Below, piece by piece: positions 22,825 to 26,476 of a DNA stretch of 26,476 nucleotides. The notes beneath the pieces were generated by a model. It was given only the letters and a program-made list of their open reading frames with translations. It was not told the origin of the DNA and made no database searches. The position numbers and the translations under genes are program-made. Source of the stretch: JBJFCE01 sp051888775 (GTDB lineage Bacteria; Bacillota; Clostridia; Lachnospirales; Lachnospiraceae); NCBI GenBank assembly GCA_051888775.1, contig JBJFCE010000106.1, positions 1 to 26,476 of the forward strand. Direction: 5' to 3'. Each line of letters opens with the position of its first letter. Position 1 is the first letter of the stretch.

Positions 22825-22836
22825 ATAGCCGGCTAT
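22825..22836. promoter_or_regulatory. 12-bp palindrome upstream of the operon promoter
   Basis: ATAGCCGGCTAT is a perfect dyad about 25 bp upstream of the -35 box, in otherwise AT-rich DNA. Its position suits an activator or repressor site. No regulator is known. Confidence 0.35.
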
Positions 22837-22863
22837 TGCTTTTTCCTATCACAAAGTTGAGTA

Positions 22864-22899
22864 AAAAAACAGGGCGCAAATGTTTTCCATTTGCGCCCT
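22864..22899 (-). terminator. Terminator of the GT2-DUF2298 pair
   Basis: On the minus strand AGGGCGCAAATG pairs with CATTTGCGCCCT (arms 22899-22888 and 22882-22871) and runs into TGTTTTTTT. It separates the DUF2298 gene from the 13-gene operon. Confidence 0.93.
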
Positions 22900-22900
22900 T

Positions 22901-23062
22901 GCAGCTTTTCTCCAACTTGTTAAGTTGTTTGAAGTATAAAACCTAATATTTTCTTTGTCAACGGATTTATTGTATTTATTTCAATACAATAACACTATTT
23001 TTCAAAGTTTCTTGGCTATTCCTGTAAATATATTTTCTTTTTAACAATATATTAGCATTTTC
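22901..23062. other. AT-rich intergenic stretch with two small dyads
   Basis: There is no ORF or RNA gene between the terminator and the DUF2298 stop. CAACTT-GTT-AAGTTG (22913-22927) and TATTGTATT-N6-AATACAATA (22968-22991) are dyads without a U-run. AAGTTG recurs at 22854-22859, on the operon side of the terminator. Their function is unknown. Confidence 0.4.
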
Positions 23063-25573
23063 TCAATCAGACACTTGTAATATGTATACAATCCTGTTCT
23101 TTTCATCCGGATAGCCCTCATAGACCACCTCTCCCAGAGATTTCAAAAACTCCACATCCATTCCGATCGTACCATACTTTTCATATTCGCAGGAACCGAT
23201 GAAAATATAACTCACATCATATTGTTTCAAGAGTCCTCTGACAAGCGTTTCATCCTGCGATGTATAAATACTCTGAATATCTTCCGCTCTTTCTCCCACA
23301 GGAGTCACATCATTATGCCATAACCACTCATGTGTATGCCAGCCGAGTACAGTCGGCAATCCGGTCAGAACAGACACTCTGTTATAAAGGGTATAGCTGT
23401 CTCCGTTTGCTTCCAAAACGACCTGACCGTCCTGCGCATACGTTTGCAGCCAGTCAATCGCAGCAGCATCAGCAGGTGCTTCGGTATAAATATATTGATC
23501 CGCCTCAATACCTCCGTAATTTTCTTCTTTGGAAATATCCCCAAACCATGCCTGACAGGATGTTGTAAAATAGCCAAAGGTGAGACACAATACAACCGCC
23601 GCGATCACGCCGCCCTTCCACTGCGTCTTGGATTCGCGATAGCATATAAAGCGTGTGATCACATAGCCCATACTGATTCCAAACAAAATAAATGCCTGGT
23701 ATACCAGCTTAAACATGGTATTGGAACGTTTATAGCTTCCGCCGTAAATATCGACAACATAAACCAACTCCGGCATCAACACCAAACCGATTGCACATAA
23801 TCCAAGAATCAGAACGAATAAATCGGCAATTGAGAGATGTTCCAGAAACGCAAAGAAGACCCGACTCTTTTTCTCAGACTCTGCACGTTTCGCCGCTGTA
23901 ACGTTTTTTTTCGGATCGTCTGTACCATTCTGAGATACTGCTCCCTCCCGACAGTTTGTACTATTCTGAATGGTTATGCACTCCCTGCGATTCAGATATT
24001 CCCGCCGGATCAACGACACTGCAAAGCCGATCACTACCAGGACTGGCAATCCCCATAAAACTACCAGCTGATAGAACAGCGTATGCGTCGATGCTAAAGC
24101 GATTCCGTTTGTCATTGCTTCAAAATTGATATTAAACGGCAGTGCAATGATCTGCGCAATTCCGAAAATAACAACCGCATGTAATGCTGTACGCTTTAAA
24201 GTATCCATTTTAAAGCCGCTGACCACGGCATTGGATACCAGGATCACTGCTCCCGATACGACATAATAAATCGGGAAATCCCAATAATTTGTCATCATGA
24301 AAATACCGAGCATAAATCCGAGCATCAGAATATGGATATCGACAATCTCTTTTTTCCAATTCCATGGCACCGGTTCTGCTCCTGCCGTAATCTCGCACAT
24401 CCGCGTACTACGCTTCATAAGGAACGCAAACAGGATTCCGAGTACGGTCAGCACAAATGTAATGTTGATGACGTGGGCATGCAGATCCCCCAAAACAAAC
24501 GAATAGGACGGAAATTCATGAATGGTCTTATCCGCAGTATCCGGCATATAACCGATATAGCGCGTAGAATCCGGGAACCAATAGGACGGTTTATCTCCCG
24601 GGATCTGCAGAATATCCCATAGCATCGGAACCAGCTTGTTAAATATAATGTAATGTCCGTTTCCGGCGATCCCGACTGCCAATGCTGCCAGTGCGCCGCC
24701 AAAATGTGCAACACGATTTTTATAACGTTGTGTATGCTCTTTTTTTGTCCTTGTTTTTGTATTGATCTTTAAAATCTGATATACAAGCGCATACACAAGC
24801 GTCAGGCAGAAGGCAAAGCCCATACCAAGCGCCAGATTATAACCGTAAGAAACCGAATTCAGTGACAGTTTCGTCAAAAATGTCATTAAGTATTGACCGA
24901 AATAATAGTAATTCAGACTTTCTCCCGTAAACCAAAAGTCGTTGACCGGGAAATAATCTGTCCGGTAAATGCTGGTCATAAAACCATAGTCCATCATTTT
25001 TTCCGTTCCGTATGCTTTGGCATTAAAGCCTTTGATATACATGAATGAAAGGAAAATCAGGAAAAATAAGAGTTCCAGAAGCGCTACGCGATTCCAGTCT
25101 GGCATAATTTCGGCAGCACGCTCTGCCAAAAGACTTTTCTTACCTGCAGCTGCTGTCTTTCCCTTTCCGGATGTGTTATGATTCCTGTCCTTTGTCTTTC
25201 CGGTGTGCATTGCCGCAAGTGCAAAACCGCCATAGTTACATATCGCGCATAAAATCAATACCGCAAAGCAGCTTCCGTGTGTAAACTTTAAAATATGGCA
25301 GGAAGCAAGCAGCCACATCAACCAACCGGATACCACAATTCCAACCGCTTTGGAAAACAGATAGCCTTTATCTTCAAATGCTGAAAATAAGCAGGCTGTC
25401 AGCGGATAAAATGCAGCTCCGATCACTAAAAGGATTCCCCACCATCTGATGATCGGCATGAAATCTTTGCCAAAAGTATCTGACGCCAATACCGCTGCCA
25501 ACAACATTAAAAACAGGACCACAAATAAACGTATACATGATAGTCCGCCTTTTTTTGTCATCTCATTTTTCAC
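23063..25573 (-). CDS. DUF2298 (chlor_Arch_YYY-type) polytopic membrane protein
   Basis: This 836-residue protein has many membrane helices (about 12 or more) and starts at a GTG codon with GGAGGAG 6 nt upstream. Family hallmarks are EKMMDYGFM (191-199), NYYYFGQY (221-228) and DLHAH (363-367), followed by a long helical half. A Lys-rich loop at about 270-290 and another at about 535-575 are likely cytoplasmic. The C-terminal domain is soluble (from about 685) and contains EANGDSYTLYNRVSVLTGLP and HTHEWLW. The acidic DxH pattern and layout resemble GT-C type lipid-linked glycosyltransferases, but the family's activity is not established. It lies 20 nt after a GT2 gene, which could make its polyprenyl-phosphate-sugar donor. 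Confidence 0.88.
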   Translation of the reverse strand: MKNEMTKKGGLSCIRLFVVLFLMLLAAVLASDTFGKDFMPIIRWWGILLVIGAAFYPLTACLFSAFEDKGYLFSKAVGIVVSGWLMWLLASCHILKFTHGSCFAVLILCAICNYGGFALAAMHTGKTKDRNHNTSGKGKTAAAGKKSLLAERAAEIMPDWNRVALLELLFFLIFLSFMYIKGFNAKAYGTEKMMDYGFMTSIYRTDYFPVNDFWFTGESLNYYYFGQYLMTFLTKLSLNSVSYGYNLALGMGFAFCLTLVYALVYQILKINTKTRTKKEHTQRYKNRVAHFGGALAALAVGIAGNGHYIIFNKLVPMLWDILQIPGDKPSYWFPDSTRYIGYMPDTADKTIHEFPSYSFVLGDLHAHVINITFVLTVLGILFAFLMKRSTRMCEITAGAEPVPWNWKKEIVDIHILMLGFMLGIFMMTNYWDFPIYYVVSGAVILVSNAVVSGFKMDTLKRTALHAVVIFGIAQIIALPFNINFEAMTNGIALASTHTLFYQLVVLWGLPVLVVIGFAVSLIRREYLNRRECITIQNSTNCREGAVSQNGTDDPKKNVTAAKRAESEKKSRVFFAFLEHLSIADLFVLILGLCAIGLVLMPELVYVVDIYGGSYKRSNTMFKLVYQAFILFGISMGYVITRFICYRESKTQWKGGVIAAVVLCLTFGYFTTSCQAWFGDISKEENYGGIEADQYIYTEAPADAAAIDWLQTYAQDGQVVLEANGDSYTLYNRVSVLTGLPTVLGWHTHEWLWHNDVTPVGERAEDIQSIYTSQDETLVRGLLKQYDVSYIFIGSCEYEKYGTIGMDVEFLKSLGEVVYEGYPDEKNRIVYILQVSD

Positions 25574-25593
25574 GCAATACTCCTCCGTTTCTT

Positions 25594-26328
25594 TTACCGG
25601 CTCTTTTTGATAATCTTATTGATCTGTATGAAATCCTTGCAAGCCTGTTTTCCGATCTTAAAGATCTTCTTCATATTGATGGAATTAACACCACCCTGCC
25701 TCGGTCTAAACGTAATCGGCAGATATTTTACTGCCAGCTTTTTCTTTGCATAGATCACGGAAATAATTACATTGGACAAATTGTAATCCTTCGGGATCAA
25801 CGGAAGATACTTTGCAAGCGTATCCGCCTTCATCAGGCGAAACGGCGTATTCGCATCTGTCACCTTCACATGGAACAGCAATAACAATACCAATTTAAGC
25901 GTTTTGGTTACAAACACGCGGGAAAAGCCATCTTCTCTGCCTTTGCGGTGACCAATGACCATATCATATTCGTTTCTGCGTTCCCAGAATGCCCAAAATT
26001 CTTCCGATTTGGTCTGCCCGTCGGAATCTGTCTGAAAGATATAATCTGCTCCCTGATCCAACGCATATTGATACCCGAACAGGATCGTTGCGCCATGACC
26101 CCCGTTAGGTTTGGTCAACGGTTCAAATGCTTCTCTTGTCTTGGCACACTCCTGCATGATCTTATAAGTATCGTCCTTACTTCCATCATCAATAATGACC
26201 AGCTTGCTGTCATTACCGATTTTCTCTATGATCGGGTACCAGTCCTGAATCACAGTCTCAATCGTCTCCTGCTCATTGTACGCCGGAATCACAATGTATA
26301 ATTTTTCGTGGTTGCAATTCTGTTCCAT
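25594..26328 (-). CDS. Family 2 glycosyltransferase (polyprenyl-phosphate sugar synthase-like)
   Basis: This 244-residue GT-A enzyme has LYIVIPAYNEQETIETVI at about 10-27, IIDDGSKDD at about 44-52, the metal-binding QTDSDGQTKSEEF at about 98-110, and VTDANTPFRLMK further on. It resembles dolichol/undecaprenol-phosphate mannose or glucose synthases and has no C-terminal membrane helices. The tail is Lys-rich (KKIFKIGKQACKDF), which suggests peripheral membrane binding. GGAGGG precedes the ATG. It forms a two-gene unit with the DUF2298 gene (20-nt gap, shared terminator), probably for cell-surface glycan or glycolipid assembly. Confidence 0.92.
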   Translation of the reverse strand: MEQNCNHEKLYIVIPAYNEQETIETVIQDWYPIIEKIGNDSKLVIIDDGSKDDTYKIMQECAKTREAFEPLTKPNGGHGATILFGYQYALDQGADYIFQTDSDGQTKSEEFWAFWERRNEYDMVIGHRKGREDGFSRVFVTKTLKLVLLLLFHVKVTDANTPFRLMKADTLAKYLPLIPKDYNLSNVIISVIYAKKKLAVKYLPITFRPRQGGVNSINMKKIFKIGKQACKDFIQINKIIKKSR

Positions 26329-26342
26329 AATATTCCCTCCAT

Positions 26343-26476
26343 ATGATTCTATTTTTATAGGTGCTTGCGAAACTTTGTCCGTAAGGCGGAACCGGTGCTG
26401 ATCAACCTATCGGTGACCGGCACTGTGAGTCCGTCGGTACTTAGGTGCCGTATTTGGGCACCTTATGTACCGTTAC
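26343..26476. repeat. Second copy of the GTCGGTACTTAG hairpin repeat, cut by the window end
   Basis: From 26427 the sequence reads CCGTCGGTACTTAGGTGCC, then GGCACCTTATGTACCGTTAC. It folds as CGGTAC/GTACCG plus GGTGCC/GGCACC around GTATTTG. The element at 9980-10178 has the same outer bases (CGTCGGTACTTAG and GTACCG-n-TAC) and the same GGTGACC shortly before, with a different inner stem. Both lie in intergenic DNA. The right side of this copy is outside the window. Confidence 0.7.

Overview
The window looks like a chromosome segment of an anaerobic gut-type Firmicute, most likely Lachnospiraceae. The evidence is clostridial gene content (pyruvate formate-lyase, an 8-Cys 2[4Fe-4S] ferredoxin, a GdpP-rplI-dnaB cluster, a zinc-type S18), strong GGAGG ribosome binding sites, moderate GC and long palindromic intergenic repeats. 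Genus and species cannot be fixed from the sequence. A run of 100 N at 3184-3283 shows it is a draft scaffold.

Layout. (1) 1-2163, plus strand: the 3' part of a pyruvate formate-lyase gene that stops before its glycyl-radical domain, a 70-aa orphan paralogue of the start of that domain, an 80-aa stand-alone glycyl-radical domain, a terminator, pflA, then a monocistronic ferredoxin with a good sigma-A promoter. (2) 2250-3086, minus: a MerR-type DNA-binding protein with a long charged tail. (3) 3087-3482: a chain of overlapping hairpins interrupted by the gap. (4) 7419-3533, minus: gdpP-rplI-dnaB. (5) 8759-7707, minus: rpsF-ssb-rpsR. (6) 9887-8863, minus: a sirtuin and a DUF951 protein. (7) 9980-10178: a perfect 62-bp inverted repeat around a smaller hairpin. 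(8) 22704-10193, minus: thirteen tightly packed genes that look like one operon. (9) 26328-23063, minus: a family 2 glycosyltransferase and a DUF2298 membrane protein. (10) 26340-26476: a second copy of the hairpin core seen in (7), cut by the window end.

How the genes may work together. The pfl region appears to encode a PFL whose radical domain is supplied by a separate polypeptide and loaded by PflA. The ferredoxin could serve low-potential electron transfer beside it. The 13-gene operon combines a complete LIV/HAAT-type ABC importer (livKHMGF order) with a small ATC-hydrolase-family protein, an L-cysteine desulfidase (CyuA family), an amidohydrolase, a uroporphyrinogen-decarboxylase/MtaA-like protein, two short-chain dehydrogenases, a MATE exporter and a cytidylate-kinase-like protein. 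The most economical reading is uptake and breakdown of a cysteine-derived or other amino-acid-like compound ending in pyruvate, ammonia and sulfide. The substrate is not determined. This operon and the split PFL are the two best candidates for biology worth following up.
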